The notes beneath the pieces were generated by a model. It had not been told where the DNA came from. It made no database searches and saw only the letters and a program-made list of their open reading frames with translations. A stretch of 64,000 nucleotides of DNA, from NCBI RefSeq assembly GCF_002904295.1, contig NZ_PPHG01000007.1, positions 1 through 64,000 on the forward strand, written 5' to 3'. The DNA comes from Amycolatopsis sp. CA-128772. Its GTDB lineage: Bacteria > Actinomycetota > Actinomycetes > Mycobacteriales > Pseudonocardiaceae. Positions 16,520-25,393 of the stretch are shown piece after piece (positions within the stretch are counted from its first letter, which is position 1; the number at the start of each line of letters is the position of its first letter). Both the position numbers and the translations under genes were made by a program.

Positions 16520-17584
16520 ATGAGCGAGTCATCCTCGACGCGAACGCCCACCGGCGACCCCGGTGGGCGTTCGTCGTCCGTCACGACGCCCCCGGAGGTC
16601 CCGATTTCGGAGCAACCAGGCTCCCCGGCGGCGCCGCAGCCGCCCGCGAGCGAGAAACCGAAGAAGCGGCCCGGTGACCGCATCTTCCAGAACCTGACCA
16701 CCGGGGCGGGTGTCTTCGTCGTCGCCCTGATCGGCCTGATCGGCCTCTTCCTGCTGATCCAGGCGATCCCGGCGCTGCAGGCCGACAACGTCAACTTCCT
16801 GACGAACCACGGCTGGTCGACCAACGACCCCGCCAACATGTCGTTCGGCATCCTCGACCTGCTCGAGGTGACCGTGGCGACGTCGGTCGTGGCGCTGATC
16901 ATCGCGATGCCCGTCTCGCTGGGCATCGCGCTGTTCCTGACCCAGTACGCGCCGAAGCGGCTCGCGCGGCCGTTCGCGTACGTCATCGACCTGCTCGCCG
17001 CCGTGCCGTCGATCATCTTCGGCCTGTGGGGCATCCTGGTGTTCGCGCCGGCGATCGAGCCGTTCTCCCAGTGGATCAACGACACGTTCTCGTGGTTCCC
17101 GCTGCTGGCGCCCGGCAACGTCGCGCCGAGCGTGCGCGGCACGATTTTCACCGCCGGCATCGTGCTGGCCGTGATGATCCTGCCGATCATCACCTCGCTC
17201 TCCCGTGAGGTCTTCGAGCGCACGCCCACCCCGCACATGGAGGGCGCGCTCGCGCTCGGGGCCACCCGGTGGGAGGTCATCCGCACCACGGTGCTGCCGT
17301 TCGGCAAGGCCGGCTACATCGGCGCGTCCATGCTCGGCCTCGGCCGCGCGCTGGGCGAGACGATCGCGCTCGCCGTCATCCTGCTGATCCCGCAGGGCAA
17401 GAACTTCGACTGGAGCCTCTTCGACGGCGGTGCCACCTTCGCCTCGAAGATCGCCGCCAACTACAGCGAGTTCAACAACGAGATCTCGGCCGGCGCGTAC
17501 ATCGCGGCCGGTCTGGTGCTGTTCGTGCTCACCTTCCTCGTCAACTTCGCCGCGCGCTCCGTCATCGGCAAGAAGGGGGACTGA
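16520..17584 (+). CDS. pstC: Phosphate ABC transporter permease PstC
   Basis: 354 residues. A cytosolic Pro/Ser-rich N-terminal tail of about 55 residues precedes six membrane helices. The ABC permease EAA-type loop is MEGALALGATRWEVIRTTVLP, ending in LGLGRALGETIALAVILL, typical of PstC. With PstA it forms the phosphate channel. It starts 51 bases after pstS and is followed 2 bases later by pstA. Confidence 0.95.
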   Translation: MSESSSTRTPTGDPGGRSSSVTTPPEVPISEQPGSPAAPQPPASEKPKKRPGDRIFQNLTTGAGVFVVALIGLIGLFLLIQAIPALQADNVNFLTNHGWSTNDPANMSFGILDLLEVTVATSVVALIIAMPVSLGIALFLTQYAPKRLARPFAYVIDLLAAVPSIIFGLWGILVFAPAIEPFSQWINDTFSWFPLLAPGNVAPSVRGTIFTAGIVLAVMILPIITSLSREVFERTPTPHMEGALALGATRWEVIRTTVLPFGKAGYIGASMLGLGRALGETIALAVILLIPQGKNFDWSLFDGGATFASKIAANYSEFNNEISAGAYIAAGLVLFVLTFLVNFAARSVIGKKGD

Positions 17585-17586
17585 GC

Positions 17587-18504
17587 ATGTCCACCACCAC
17601 GCTCGAAGCGCCCGCTTCGACCCCGGCGTTCCAGCAGGTCAGCCTGGCTCGCAAGGTCAAGAACGGGATCGCCACCACGCTGGTCTGGCTCTCGTTCCTG
17701 ATCGCCGTCGTCCCGCTCGTGTGGGTGCTCTACACGGTGGTCGTCAACGGCATCAAGCGCATCCCGTACTCCAACTGGTGGTCGCAGGACCTGGGTAACT
17801 ACCTGTCCGACGAGGTCGGCGGCGGCGTGCTGCACGCGATCATCGGCAGCCTCCTGCAGGGCCTGGTCTGCGCGATCATCGCGGTGCCGATCGGCATGCT
17901 CGTCGCGATCTACCTCGTCGAGTACGGCCGGGGCAAGCTCGCGAAGGCCACGACGTTCATGGTCGACATCCTCTCCGGTGTCCCCTCGATCGTCGCCGCG
18001 CTGTTCATCTACGCGCTCTGGATCACCACGTTCGGCCTGCCGCGCAGCGGTTTCGCGGTTTCGCTGGCCCTGGTGCTGCTGATGATCCCGGTGGTCGTCC
18101 GCTCGTCGGAGGAAATGCTGCGGATCGTCCCGGACGACCTGCGCGAGGCGTCCTACGCACTGGGTGTGCCGAAGTGGAAGACGATCATGAAGATCGTGCT
18201 CCCGACGGCGATGTCCGGCATCGTCGGCGGCGTCATGATGGCGCTGGCCCGCGTGATGGGCGAGACCGCGCCGCTGCTGGTCCTGGTCGGCTATTCCGCC
18301 TACACGAACTGGGACATCTTCAGCGGCGAACAGGCGGCGCTCCCGCTGTTGATGAACAACGAGCGCGTCACCAACTCGATGGATCCCGGCTCGGTCGGCT
18401 TCGACCGGATCTGGGGTGCGGCCCTGACCCTGGTCCTCATCATCGCGCTGATCAACCTCCTCGCCACCGTGTTCGCGCGCCTCGTCGCCCCGAAGAAGAA
18501 GTGA
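17587..18504 (+). CDS. pstA: Phosphate ABC transporter permease PstA
   Basis: 305 residues with six membrane helices. The conserved stretch [19 protein letters not shown] and the EAA loop [20 protein letters not shown] are those of PstA, with [15 protein letters not shown] after it. The ATG at 17587 follows the pstC stop by 2 bases, showing tight coupling in the pst operon. Confidence 0.95.
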   Translation: MSTTTLEAPASTPAFQQVSLARKVKNGIATTLVWLSFLIAVVPLVWVLYTVVVNGIKRIPYSNWWSQDLGNYLSDEVGGGVLHAIIGSLLQGLVCAIIAVPIGMLVAIYLVEYGRGKLAKATTFMVDILSGVPSIVAALFIYALWITTFGLPRSGFAVSLALVLLMIPVVVRSSEEMLRIVPDDLREASYALGVPKWKTIMKIVLPTAMSGIVGGVMMALARVMGETAPLLVLVGYSAYTNWDIFSGEQAALPLLMNNERVTNSMDPGSVGFDRIWGAALTLVLIIALINLLATVFARLVAPKKK

Positions 18505-18514
18505 GCTGTTCCTG

Positions 18515-19291
18515 ATGGCCAAACGACTCGATGTCAAGGACGTCGACATCTACTACGGCAAGTTCCACGCCGTGGACGGTGTCACCCTTTCCGTGCCGCC
18601 GCGCAACGTCACCGCGTTCATCGGCCCGTCCGGCTGCGGCAAGTCGACGGTGCTGCGCACGCTCAACCGCATGCACGAGGTCATCCCCGGTGCCCGCGTC
18701 GAGGGCGACGTCCTGCTGGACGGCGAGAACATCTACGCGTCGTCGGTCGACCCGGTGCAGGTGCGCCGCACGATCGGCATGGTGTTCCAGCGCCCCAACC
18801 CGTTCCCGACGATGTCCATCAAGGACAACGTGGTGGCGGGCCTGAAACTGGGCGGCACCAAGGGCAAGAAGACCCTCGACGACATCGCCGAGCGTGCCCT
18901 GCGCGGCGCGAACCTGTGGAACGAGGTCAAGGACCGCCTCAACAAGCCGGGCGGCGGCCTGTCGGGCGGTCAGCAGCAGCGGCTGTGCATCGCGCGGGCG
19001 ATCGCGGTCCAGCCGGACGTGCTGCTGATGGACGAGCCGTGCTCGGCCCTGGACCCGATTTCCACGCTGGCGATCGAGGACCTGATCGGCGAGCTGAAGA
19101 AGGACTACACGATCGTCATCGTCACGCACAACATGCAGCAGGCGGCCCGGGTTTCCGACCAGACGGCGTTCTTCAACCTCGCCGGCGTCGGCCAGCCGGG
19201 CCGGCTGGTGGAGCTGAACGACACGGAGAAGATCTTCTCCAACCCGGACGAAAAAGCCACCGAAGACTACATTTCCGGCCGCTTCGGCTGA
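18515..19291 (+). CDS. pstB: Phosphate ABC transporter ATP-binding protein PstB
   Basis: 258 residues, standard length. Walker A is GPSGCGKST (near residue 36), the signature is LSGGQQQR, Walker B is VLLMDEP, and the H-loop lies in VTHNMQQA. It powers phosphate import through PstCA. It starts 10 bases after pstA and ends the operon at a strong terminator shared with convergent phoU. Confidence 0.96.
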   Translation: MAKRLDVKDVDIYYGKFHAVDGVTLSVPPRNVTAFIGPSGCGKSTVLRTLNRMHEVIPGARVEGDVLLDGENIYASSVDPVQVRRTIGMVFQRPNPFPTMSIKDNVVAGLKLGGTKGKKTLDDIAERALRGANLWNEVKDRLNKPGGGLSGGQQQRLCIARAIAVQPDVLLMDEPCSALDPISTLAIEDLIGELKKDYTIVIVTHNMQQAARVSDQTAFFNLAGVGQPGRLVELNDTEKIFSNPDEKATEDYISGRFG

Positions 19292-19308
19292 GTCCGAAGT
19301 GGAATGGA

Positions 19309-19340
19309 GAAAGCCCCCGGCCGCGGCCGGGGGCTTTCTT
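19309..19340. terminator. Bidirectional terminator between pstB and phoU
   Basis: A 30-base perfect palindrome (arms GAAAGCCCCCGGCC and its complement, 19309-19338) lies 17 bases past the pstB stop and 12 bases before the phoU stop. It is flanked by T on one side and A on the other, so it can end transcription from both convergent genes. Confidence 0.9.
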
Positions 19341-19352
19341 CGCTGATACTGC

Positions 19353-20018
19353 TCAGAGTTCGTCGTCGGAACCGTAGCCCGGCATCTTCCCGGTGACCAC
19401 GAAGATCATCCTCTTCGCGACCGACACCGCGTGGTCGGCGTAGCGCTCGTAGAAGCGGCCCAGCAGCGTCACGTCGACCGCCGCGGCGACACCGTGCGGC
19501 CACTCGCGGTCCATCAGGACCGTGAACAGGTGGCGGTGGATGTCGTCCACCTGGTCGTCGTCGGCCTCGATCGACTTCGCCGCCTCGACGTCCTTGGAGT
19601 GGATGACCTGCTCGACCTGGCGGGCCAGCTTGACCGAAATCTCGCCCATCTCGGCGAAGTACGGCCGCACCGCATCCGGCAGCACCGGCTCGGGGTGGCG
19701 GCGCCGCGCGGCCTTCGCCACGTGCAGCGCCAGGTCGCCCATCCGCTCCAGGCTTTCCGCGGCGTGGATCGCGGCGAGCACCGTGCGCAGGTCGGTCGCC
19801 ACCGGCGCCTGCAGGGCCAGCAGCGCGTACGCCTGCTCCTCGCACTGGGCGCGGGCGTCGTCGACCTTGGCGTCGTCGCTGATGACCTGCTCGGCGAGGC
19901 TCAGATCGACCTCCAGCAGTGCCCGCGTGGCGCGCTCCATCGCTTCGGCGACCTGGACCGACATCGCGGCCAGGTGGTCGGCGAGCTGTTCGAGTTCGAC
20001 ATGGTAAGCCTCACGCAT
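19353..20018 (-). CDS. phoU: Phosphate signalling complex protein PhoU
   Basis: 221 residues, two repeated three-helix bundles with the metal-binding E/DxxxD-type segments (for example ISDDAKVDDARAQCEEQA and SIEADDDQVDDIHR). PhoU restrains Pst uptake and the PhoR/PhoP response when phosphate is ample. It is encoded convergent to pstB rather than within its operon, as with phoY2 in mycobacteria. A PHO box lies about 40-60 bases upstream of the ATG at 20018. Confidence 0.95.
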   Translation of the reverse strand: MREAYHVELEQLADHLAAMSVQVAEAMERATRALLEVDLSLAEQVISDDAKVDDARAQCEEQAYALLALQAPVATDLRTVLAAIHAAESLERMGDLALHVAKAARRRHPEPVLPDAVRPYFAEMGEISVKLARQVEQVIHSKDVEAAKSIEADDDQVDDIHRHLFTVLMDREWPHGVAAAVDVTLLGRFYERYADHAVSVAKRMIFVVTGKMPGYGSDDEL

Positions 20019-20058
20019 GGCCCAACCCTACGGCCAACGGGGGCCGAATACCGCATCG

Positions 20059-20080
20059 CCGGGTGAACCGCACGTGAACC
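20059..20080 (-). promoter_or_regulatory. PHO box upstream of phoU
   Basis: On the minus strand two 11-bp units lie in tandem, GGTTCACGTGC and GGTTCACCCGG, each beginning with GGTTCAC, spaced exactly 11 bases as in PhoP operators. Its position before phoU indicates that the restraint gene belongs to the PhoP regulon. The far side is the end of the LCP gene, so it does not serve that gene. Confidence 0.8.
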
Positions 20081-20101
20081 CGGACTAACGATCCTCGCGG
20101 A

Positions 20102-22882
20102 TCAGCCCGTGGAGGTGCTCCTGCGGGTGCTGGTCGGCTTGGAGCTGCCGCTGCTCTTCGGCTTCGACGTGCTGGTCGGCGCGGGCTGCTCGCTCGCCGG
20201 GACGGGCGCGTTCGCGTCGGGCAGCGGGGTGTTGTTGCGCAGCGCGTCGAAGAGGGCTTTCGTCTTGCTGAGGACGAGGACCTCGTTGCCGCGGTTGTTG
20301 GCCATGCCGACCGTCGGGACGGTGAGGAAGGTGATCTTCGACGAGTCCAGGCCCTTCATCGACTGCGCCAGCGTCATCATCTGCTTGACGCCGAGGTTGT
20401 CGCCGAAGGTGGCCTTCGCGAAGGCGGTGATGAAGTCGCTGAGCTTCCCGGGGTCGAGCACGACGTCCGAGGACATGACCTTCTTCAGCAGCGCGCCGAT
20501 GAACTCCTGCTGCCGCTTGATCCGGCCGTAGTCGGACGTCGGATCGCCCTTGACGTGCCGCGCGCGGACGAAGTTCAGCGCCTGGTCACCGGAGATGGTC
20601 ACGTCACCGGTCTCCAGCAGCACCTTGCCGAGGATGCTGTCGTCGATCGGGATCTCGTTGTGGATGGTGACCCCGTGCACGGCGTCGACCATCTCCTTGA
20701 AGCCGTTGAAGTCGATGCCGACGAAGTGGTTGATCCGCAGCCCGGTGATCTGCTGGATGACCTTGGTGACACAGGCCGGCCCGCCGACGGCGTAGGCGGT
20801 GTTGAGCTTGGCGAACTTCGCGCCCTTGTAGACCTCGTCGGTCGTCTTGTTCTGGGCCGGGTCCCACTTCTGGCAGTCCGGCCGGTTGACCTCGAGGTCA
20901 CGCGGGAAGGACGTGACGACAACCCGCTTCCGGTCGGCCGGGATGTGCGCCACCATCACGGTGTCACTGCGCGCCCCGGGCGTGCTGTCGGCGGTCCCGA
21001 CACCCTCTTCGACGGACGCACCGTCCCGGGTGTCGGAGCCGACCATCAGGAAGTTCTCGTCGTTGGCCTGCGCGTCGGCGTCCTGGATGTCGGCGGAGTT
21101 CTCGTCGAGCGCGGAGACCTGGGTGAACTTGGCGTCGAAGTAGGTCTGAGCCCCCCAAGCACCCCCGATCCCGAGGAAGACGAGCCCCGCCACCACAGCG
21201 GCGGCGATCCGCCCGAAGCGCGCCGACCGTTCGACCTTCAGCTGCTTCTTCTCCTGCAGCCGGACATGTTCGGCCTCGTGCGCTTCTTCGGGAGAAGGAG
21301 AGGTCGCGACGACGCGCTGCAGGGCGGTCCGGGTGCTCTCGATGAGGGAGGTGGGTGAAAGGCGTTCACGGCGTTCGCGCCGCTTCGCCTCCTCGGCTTC
21401 CATCTCGTCGTGCGCGGCGGAGAACCGGGCGAGGGTGTGGTCGATCTTGCGCCGGTACTGGGTAGCCTCGTCGATCGCTTCCATCTCATCGGTCATGGTG
21501 AGCGGATCAAGCGCGGCTCGCGGGGGGACGGCTTGGGTCCGCAATGGGCCGTCGGCTGCGGGGGCCTCGGCGGCTGCGGCGCCTTCGGCGGCGGCCGGCG
21601 CGCCTTCGGCGGCTGCTGCGCGCCGAGGGTCCATCCCCTCGGCAGCGGCGCGGCGGGATGCAGGGCCATCGGCTGTGCGGCGAGGTGCCGGGCTGTCGGG
21701 CGTGGGGCGCTGCGACCCTTCGGCGCCCGGTGCGCGGCCGGACAGGGGGCCATCGATCGCTGCGCTTTCGGCGGCTGCTGCGCGACGAGGAGCGATCCCT
21801 TCGGCGGCGGCGCGGCGGAGTCCGGGGCCATCGGCCGGTGCGCCTTCGGCGGCTGCTGCGCGACGAGGAGCCATCCCTTCGGCACCGCGGCGGTGGGGGG
21901 CCGGGCTGTCCGGGGAGGGCCGCTGGGATGCGGCTTCGGCGCCTGGTGTGCGGCGGGCCATCGGGCCGTCGGCTGCGCGGCGGGGTGCGGGGCCATCGGG
22001 GGCAAAGCGCCGCGGAGCACCTTCCGGTGCGTTTGCCGCGCGGCGGGGGCCGTCGAGCGGTGCTTCTGCCGCTGCTCGGCGGGGTGCGGGGTGCTCGCCC
22101 GTGCGGCGAGGGGCCATTCCCTCGGCGCCGGCCGGGTGGCTGGGGGCGATTCCCCCGGCGCCGTGGCGGGGGGCTGGGCTGTCCGGCGTGGGCCGCTGGG
22201 CCGCCGCCGCTGCTCGGCGAGGTGCGGGGCCGTCGGCCGCAGTGCGGCGGGGTGCGGGGCTGTCGGCGGCTGCTCGGCGAGGTGCGGGGCTGTCGGCGGC
22301 TGCTCGGCGAGGTGCGGGGCCGTCGGCCGCAGTGCGGCGGGGTGCGGGACTGTCGGCCGTTGCTCGGCGGGGTGCGGGACTGTCGGCCGCAGCGGGGTGG
22401 TGGGGGGCCGGGGCGTCGGCGTGGCGGGCGGCCGGGCCGTTGGGGCCGGAGCCGTCCGGGGTGTCCCGGTGGGTTGGGGTGCTCTCCGGGGCCTCCGCCG
22501 CCGCTCGGCGGGCTCGGCGTGGGGGCTGGGGGGCCGCCGGGGTTTGCTGGGGGCTCTGGTTGGCCGCCGGGGGGCGGCGCTGGAGGGGGGCCTCCGGTTG
22601 CGGGGCCGCTCGCCTCGGCTGGCGGGGGCGGGGGGTGCGTGATTGGCGCGTCGCGTCCGTGGGTACCTGGTTATCCGGTGGGGCCTGCGCCGGTCGCTGG
22701 TGGGCCGGGGGCTCCGCGGCCCGGGCCCGGTGTCCCGGCTGGTCGGTGCGGTCCTGCGGAACCGGGCGGGTGCCGGTGGTCCTGGCGACGACGTCGGAGA
22801 CGCTGATCCCGCCCTGGTCCTCCATCGACCGGCGGCGGCCGGTGCGGCGACCGGTTCCCGGGCTGTCGTGCTCGTCCGGCAC
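20102..22882 (-). CDS. LytR-CpsA-Psr (LCP) family protein with a giant repetitive N-terminus
   Basis: 926 residues, about twice the usual length. Residues 1 to about 480 are a disordered Pro/Ala/Arg-rich region with ten-residue repeats of the type ADSPAPRRAA. A charged helical stretch follows, then one membrane helix near 557-580 (IAAAVVAGLVFLGIGGAW) and the extracellular LCP domain. LCP hallmarks are FLMVGSDTRDG, ARSDTVMVAHI, TSFPRDLEV and the Arg-rich GRIKRQQEFIGAL. LCP enzymes attach anionic polymers, in this group arabinogalactan, to peptidoglycan. The GTG at 22882 has GGAG at the right distance. The C-terminus is a Ser/Thr/Pro/Lys tail. Confidence 0.88.
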   Translation of the reverse strand: MPDEHDSPGTGRRTGRRRSMEDQGGISVSDVVARTTGTRPVPQDRTDQPGHRARAAEPPAHQRPAQAPPDNQVPTDATRQSRTPRPRQPRRAAPQPEAPLQRRPPAANQSPQQTPAAPQPPRRARRAAAEAPESTPTHRDTPDGSGPNGPAARHADAPAPHHPAAADSPAPRRATADSPAPRRTAADGPAPRRAAADSPAPRRAAADSPAPRRTAADGPAPRRAAAAAQRPTPDSPAPRHGAGGIAPSHPAGAEGMAPRRTGEHPAPRRAAAEAPLDGPRRAANAPEGAPRRFAPDGPAPRRAADGPMARRTPGAEAASQRPSPDSPAPHRRGAEGMAPRRAAAAEGAPADGPGLRRAAAEGIAPRRAAAAESAAIDGPLSGRAPGAEGSQRPTPDSPAPRRTADGPASRRAAAEGMDPRRAAAAEGAPAAAEGAAAAEAPAADGPLRTQAVPPRAALDPLTMTDEMEAIDEATQYRRKIDHTLARFSAAHDEMEAEEAKRRERRERLSPTSLIESTRTALQRVVATSPSPEEAHEAEHVRLQEKKQLKVERSARFGRIAAAVVAGLVFLGIGGAWGAQTYFDAKFTQVSALDENSADIQDADAQANDENFLMVGSDTRDGASVEEGVGTADSTPGARSDTVMVAHIPADRKRVVVTSFPRDLEVNRPDCQKWDPAQNKTTDEVYKGAKFAKLNTAYAVGGPACVTKVIQQITGLRINHFVGIDFNGFKEMVDAVHGVTIHNEIPIDDSILGKVLLETGDVTISGDQALNFVRARHVKGDPTSDYGRIKRQQEFIGALLKKVMSSDVVLDPGKLSDFITAFAKATFGDNLGVKQMMTLAQSMKGLDSSKITFLTVPTVGMANNRGNEVLVLSKTKALFDALRNNTPLPDANAPVPASEQPAPTSTSKPKSSGSSKPTSTRRSTSTG
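22221..22400. repeat. Six 30-bp tandem repeats within the LCP gene
   Basis: Units begin with GGTGCGGGGC or GGTGCGGGAC at 22221, 22251, 22281, 22311, 22341 and 22371. Two of them (22251-22280 and 22281-22310) are identical. Each encodes ten residues on the minus strand. More diverged copies extend across about 21,600-22,500, interleaved with variants such as GMAPRRAAA. Confidence 0.9.
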
Positions 22883-23084
22883 TCGGTCTCCTTTCGCGCG
22901 TCCGATGGGCGGGCTGGAACTTGGCCGCCTTCCCCCGCAGGAGGTGATCGTTCCCGCGGCGGTTTTCGTTATCGTACGGATACCCCCCGTTCGTGACGAC
23001 ACCCTCCCGGAATTTTCTTCACCTTCAGTCGACGAACGGCCGGTGCGCGTCGACAAACGGGTGATGCACCGCATCGGCGAACCG

Positions 23085-23109
23085 GAGTAATGCCCTGTTT
23101 GCGTTACTC
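23085..23109 (-). terminator. Short hairpin at the end of the diguanylate cyclase gene
   Basis: GAGTAATGC (23085-23093) pairs with GCGTTACTC (23101-23109), one mismatch, overlapping the diguanylate cyclase stop. It could end that transcript. The rest of the interval down to 22883 should hold the LCP promoter, where I see a TACGAT-type -10 but nothing firm. Confidence 0.4.
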
Positions 23110-23778
23110 AGAGTGGGTTATTAAGTGTGTCGTTTGCGCGTCGTGATAGGCGACTTTGTTGCGGCCTGCGCGTTTCGCCGCATAAAGCAACGTGTCCGCG
23201 CGGCGCAGCTGGCGCTCCGGCGTCCCCGCGCCCGGCGTCTCGTGCGCCAGGCCGGCGCTGATCGTCACCCGCAACCCGGGCTGGAGTTCTGACCAGGGGT
23301 GACGCGCGACGCGCAGCCGGGCGCTCTCGACGAGCTGGATGGCGGCCCCGGCGTCGATCCCCGGCAGCCACAGCACGAACTCCTCGCCGCCGTAGCGGGC
23401 GCAGAAGCCGCCCGGGGGCAGGTCCTCCTGCAGCAGATCGGCGACCCGGCGCAGGACGCGGTCGCCGACGAGGTGACCGTACGTGTCGTTGACGCCCTTG
23501 AACCGGTCGAGGTCGATCAGGGCAATGCCCAGCGGCGGACGGTCGGTGAACGGTCCGTACAGCCGCTCGTCGAGGTAACGGCGGTTGTAGCTCGACGTCA
23601 GCGGGTCGCGGAGACTGCCGTCGCGGGCGATCTCCAGCGCGGACCGGAGGTGCTGGTAGGCGCGGCGCCAGTCGCCCTGGGTGGCGAACAGGCCGGCGAT
23701 GGCCTCGTGCAGGCGGAGCAGGTCCGGCGGCGGCGGCCCGGCCGTCCGGCCGAGCGCGCCCTCGCCCTCGGCGACCAT
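23104..23778 (-). CDS. Diguanylate cyclase (GGDEF domain)
   Basis: 224 residues. An N-terminal helical, TPR-like segment (LHEAIAGLFATQGDWRRAYQ) leads into a complete GGDEF domain: DPLTSSYNRRYLDERL, DLDRFKGVNDTYGH, and the active loop RYGGEEF near residue 128. It should make c-di-GMP from two GTP. The RxxD inhibitory site normally five residues before GGEEF is absent (PPGG instead), so product feedback is unlikely. The ATG at 23778 has GGAGG 5 bases upstream; a GTG at 23793 is possible. It has no membrane segment. The c-di-GMP it makes could feed RsiG. Confidence 0.88.
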   Translation of the reverse strand: MVAEGEGALGRTAGPPPPDLLRLHEAIAGLFATQGDWRRAYQHLRSALEIARDGSLRDPLTSSYNRRYLDERLYGPFTDRPPLGIALIDLDRFKGVNDTYGHLVGDRVLRRVADLLQEDLPPGGFCARYGGEEFVLWLPGIDAGAAIQLVESARLRVARHPWSELQPGLRVTISAGLAHETPGAGTPERQLRRADTLLYAAKRAGRNKVAYHDAQTTHLITHSE

Positions 23779-23899
23779 GCCCACCTCCACCACCCCTTGG
23801 TTGTCGTCGTGGTGGTGGCCGCGCTTGAGGTGTCGGTGCGGGGGGAAGGTGAATTTCGCTCAAACGGGACAGTGGTGGTTACTCTGCGACACAGGCGGC

Positions 23900-24463
23900 T
23901 CAGAGTCCGGAGAACGGTTCGATGGCCTTGAGCTGCTCGAACTGGTCCTTAGCCCAGTAACTCACATTAGCCGTCGGGTCGTTCAGTAGCTGTGTGTAGT
24001 CGGGCCAGGGCACCCAGCGCCAGCTGCCGACCTCCTCCGGGTTCGGCGCCGGTTCGGTGTCGGCCCACGCGGCGAACACCGGGCAGAACTCGTTCTCGAC
24101 TATCCCCTGGAACGGCGGCGTCCGGTAGCGGTAGTTCGGCAGCACGCAGTGCAGCCCGGACAGCGACGGCATCCCGAGCTCGTAACCGGCGCGCCGGCGG
24201 ACGGCGTCCTCGAGGGTTTCGCCGGGCGCCGGGTGGCCGCAGACGCTGTTGGTCCAGACCCCCGGCCAGACCTTCTTGTGTAGCGCGCGCTGGGTGATCA
24301 GCAGGGCGTTGTCGCTGCGCCGCAGGACGTAGCACGAGAAGGCCAGGTGCAACCGGGTGTGCTCGTGGTGGCTGGCCAGCTTCGGGCCGGTTTCGCCGGT
24401 GGGCACGCCGTCCTCGGTGACGAAGACGATCTGCTCGGTCTCGGTTTCGGTCGCGGTATCCAC
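23900..24463 (-). CDS. idi: Isopentenyl-diphosphate delta-isomerase (type I)
   Basis: 187 residues with the Nudix-like IDI-1 fold. The catalytic Cys is in TNSVCGHPAPGE and the catalytic Glu in VENEFCPVFAA; the metal-binding HEHTRLHLAF segment precedes them. It interconverts IPP and DMAPP for isoprenoid synthesis. The GTG at 24463 has GGGGA just upstream; a GTG some 15 bases earlier is possible. It stands between the diguanylate cyclase and a hydrolase gene; the about 85 bp on its 5' side should hold its promoter. Confidence 0.93.
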   Translation of the reverse strand: MDTATETETEQIVFVTEDGVPTGETGPKLASHHEHTRLHLAFSCYVLRRSDNALLITQRALHKKVWPGVWTNSVCGHPAPGETLEDAVRRRAGYELGMPSLSGLHCVLPNYRYRTPPFQGIVENEFCPVFAAWADTEPAPNPEEVGSWRWVPWPDYTQLLNDPTANVSYWAKDQFEQLKAIEPFSGL

Positions 24464-24549
24464 GTCCCCAGTGAACACGACGGCGAGCGGCCCGCCGTAC
24501 CGCGAGGCGGGTGGGTTACCGGCGGTCCGCCCGCTGGGGTGACGGGCGG

Positions 24550-25383
24550 TTACCGCGCGTTGAGGTGCTCGACGAGCAGCGTGGTGACGGCTTCCGGCGC
24601 CTCCTCGGGCGCCCAGTGCGTCACGTCCTCGAGCATTTCGAAGCGGTAGGGCGCGGTGACCCAGTTCGCGGTGTCGAGCGCGGCCGTCGATCCGAACGAG
24701 ACGTCCTCGGTGCTCCAGACGTACAACGTCGGCACGGCGATCTTGCCGATCTTCCCGCCCGGACGGCCGCCCCGGTACCAGTTGAGGGCGGCGGTGAGCG
24801 CGCCCGGCTCGGACAGCCGCCGCACGTAGTCGTCGACCTTGGACGGCGACACGCGCCGCTCGAACATGTCCCGCAGCGCGCGGGCGTCGTTCTCCAGCAT
24901 CCGCCGTTCGGTGACGCGGGTCTGCCGCCACTCGGTCATGTAGCGGCTGCGCAGGTGCTGGTCCTCGTCCGTCTTCATGGCCTCGGCGAGCGCGGCGGGG
25001 TGCGGCGTGGAGACGACGGCGAGGCTGCGCAGCCGCTCCGGGTGCGCGTCGGCGGTCCACCAGGCGACCGCGCCGCCCCAGTCGTGCCCGACGAGGTCGA
25101 ACTTCGGCCAGCCCAGCGTTTCGGTGATCGCGACGACGTCCTCGACGAGGTGATCGATCGAGTAGTCACCGGCCTGCTCGGGCCGCACGTCCGGCGAGTA
25201 GCCACGCTGATCCGGCGCGACCGCCCGGAACCCGAGCACGCCGAGGGTGGCGACCTGGTGCTCCCACTCGACCGCGGCTTCGGGGAAGCCGTGCAGCAGC
25301 AGCACGGGCCGCCCGTCCTCGGGCCCGGCGGCGATGGCGTCGAAGGAACCGGCTTCGGTGGGGATGCTGATGTGGTCGATCAC
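24550..25383 (-). CDS. Alpha/beta hydrolase, epoxide-hydrolase-like
   Basis: 277 residues. The oxyanion motif LLLHGFPE, the nucleophile elbow VGHDWGG with Asp as nucleophile, and a C-terminal VTHWAPEEAP with the catalytic His are those of soluble epoxide hydrolases and haloalkane dehalogenases. HGFPE rather than HGNPT favours epoxide hydrolase. The substrate is unknown. GTG at 25383 starts the family N-terminus (IDHISIPTEAG). It ends the run of minus-strand genes from the GntR operon, 10 bases after the cysteine hydrolase, and may be cotranscribed. Confidence 0.82.
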   Translation of the reverse strand: MIDHISIPTEAGSFDAIAAGPEDGRPVLLLHGFPEAAVEWEHQVATLGVLGFRAVAPDQRGYSPDVRPEQAGDYSIDHLVEDVVAITETLGWPKFDLVGHDWGGAVAWWTADAHPERLRSLAVVSTPHPAALAEAMKTDEDQHLRSRYMTEWRQTRVTERRMLENDARALRDMFERRVSPSKVDDYVRRLSEPGALTAALNWYRGGRPGGKIGKIAVPTLYVWSTEDVSFGSTAALDTANWVTAPYRFEMLEDVTHWAPEEAPEAVTTLLVEHLNAR

Positions 25384-25393
25384 GCCGCCGAAT

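Noticed and set aside
22221..22400. CRISPR array suggested by 30-bp regular repeats
   Set aside because: Units are directly contiguous without spacers and code in frame for a protein repeat.
21333..23090. Long plus-strand frames with Ala/Gly/Arg repeats opposite the LCP gene
   Set aside because: They mirror the repetitive N-terminal coding of the LCP gene; the LCP frame has recognised domains downstream.
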